Positions 5,089-5,231 of a stretch of DNA of 5,231 bases are shown here, piece after piece. The stretch comes from DATDWC01 sp035289805. GTDB lineage: Bacteria; Patescibacteriota; Gracilibacteria; Peribacterales; Peribacteraceae. Below the pieces are notes generated by a model. It did not search any database. It was given only the letters and a program-made list of their open reading frames with translations, and had not been told where the DNA came from. A program made the position numbers and the translations under genes. The stretch spans positions 1 through 5,231 of the forward strand of contig DATDWC010000018.1 of the NCBI GenBank assembly GCA_035289805.1, written 5' to 3'. Numbering within the stretch: position 1 is the first letter of the stretch; each line of letters opens with the position of its first letter.

Positions 5089-5231
5089 CTACGATCCAAA
5101 AGTATATGCATAACCCTCCACGCCTTTCCCATGGAGGCGAAGCGTTACTTCGTGTTCGCCGTAAGCACCTTTGAAGAGCGGGTAGAGATCGTGGTAATCA
5201 ACGATGAAACTCTGTGTTTTCTCTCCATCGA
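5089..5231 (-). CDS. C-terminal end of an unknown protein (cut by window edge)
   Basis: An open minus-strand frame enters from the right edge and ends at TAG (5091-5089), giving 46 residues that finish GVEGYAYTFGS. It reads like genuine coding sequence: alternating hydrophobic and polar residues (TQSFIVDYHDLYPLF, HEVTLRLHGKG) suggest beta strands of a sandwich or Ig-like domain. The other two minus-strand frames are interrupted by stops. It is followed, 28 bases on, by the 93-aa exported protein and the GT-C enzyme on the same strand, so it is probably the preceding gene of the same operon. No family can be named from this fragment. Confidence 0.7.
   Translation of the reverse strand, partial: DGEKTQSFIVDYHDLYPLFKGAYGEHEVTLRLHGKGVEGYAYTFGS

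Noticed and set aside
5101..5106. TATACT on the minus strand near the right edge
   Set aside because: It lies inside the coding fragment, has no start codon at the right distance and lacks the preceding TTG.
1..5231. CRISPR array, tRNA or rRNA genes, transposase, recoded TGA
   Set aside because: No regularly spaced repeats, no cloverleaf or rRNA-like segments, no transposase motifs; TGA ends two genes normally.

Overview
This 5.2-kb bacterial window holds part of a cell-surface carbohydrate locus. Nothing in it resembles RNA genes, transposases, phage genes or CRISPR. The host cannot be named with confidence. TAG, TGA and TAA are all used as stops, so the standard or bacterial code fits. Genes are tightly packed, with a largest gap of 116 bases. 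GC varies by gene, from about 47% to about 60% on lines counted by hand. Several starts lack a Shine-Dalgarno sequence and sit just behind a TATACT-like box, which suggests leaderless or near-leaderless transcripts. One gap carries the widespread CCCTCTCCC...GGGTGAGG repeat. This mix would suit a compact-genome lineage such as Patescibacteria/CPR (for example Peribacteria-like), but that is a low-confidence inference.

Layout from left to right. At 1-115 (minus) is the N-terminal end of a nucleotide-sugar dehydrogenase cut by the window edge. At 116-204 is a gap with a GC-rich palindromic repeat and a TTGTATACT box. At 205-1530 (minus) is a complete second nucleotide-sugar dehydrogenase of the UDP-ManNAc/UDP-GlcNAc/UDP-Glc 6-dehydrogenase family. 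A divergent gap of only 31 bases follows. At 1562-2701 (plus) is a polyprenyl-phosphate-mannose synthase-like GT2 enzyme fused to a GtrA membrane domain. It converges, with 15 bases between stops, on a secreted 228-aa protein of unknown function (2717-3403, minus). Upstream of that gene is a 116-base gap with a terminator hairpin, a candidate promoter and the only strong Shine-Dalgarno seen. At 3520-4782 (minus) is a GT-C (GT39/ArnT-like) membrane glycosyltransferase, translationally coupled by an ATGA overlap to a 93-aa secreted or anchored protein (4779-5060, minus). At 5089-5231 (minus) is the C-terminal end of another unknown protein.

How the genes may work together (inference): the dehydrogenases make uronic-acid nucleotide sugars for a surface glycan. 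The GT2-GtrA protein would make, and perhaps help flip, a polyprenyl-phosphate-linked sugar. GT-C enzymes such as the one at 3520-4782 use that type of donor outside the cytoplasmic membrane. The small exported proteins beside it may be substrates or accessory factors. I do not see a clearly new defence or mobile system. The most unusual signals are the leaderless promoter boxes, the 31-base divergent promoter, the hairpin in the leader of the 228-aa gene, and that gene's different composition.
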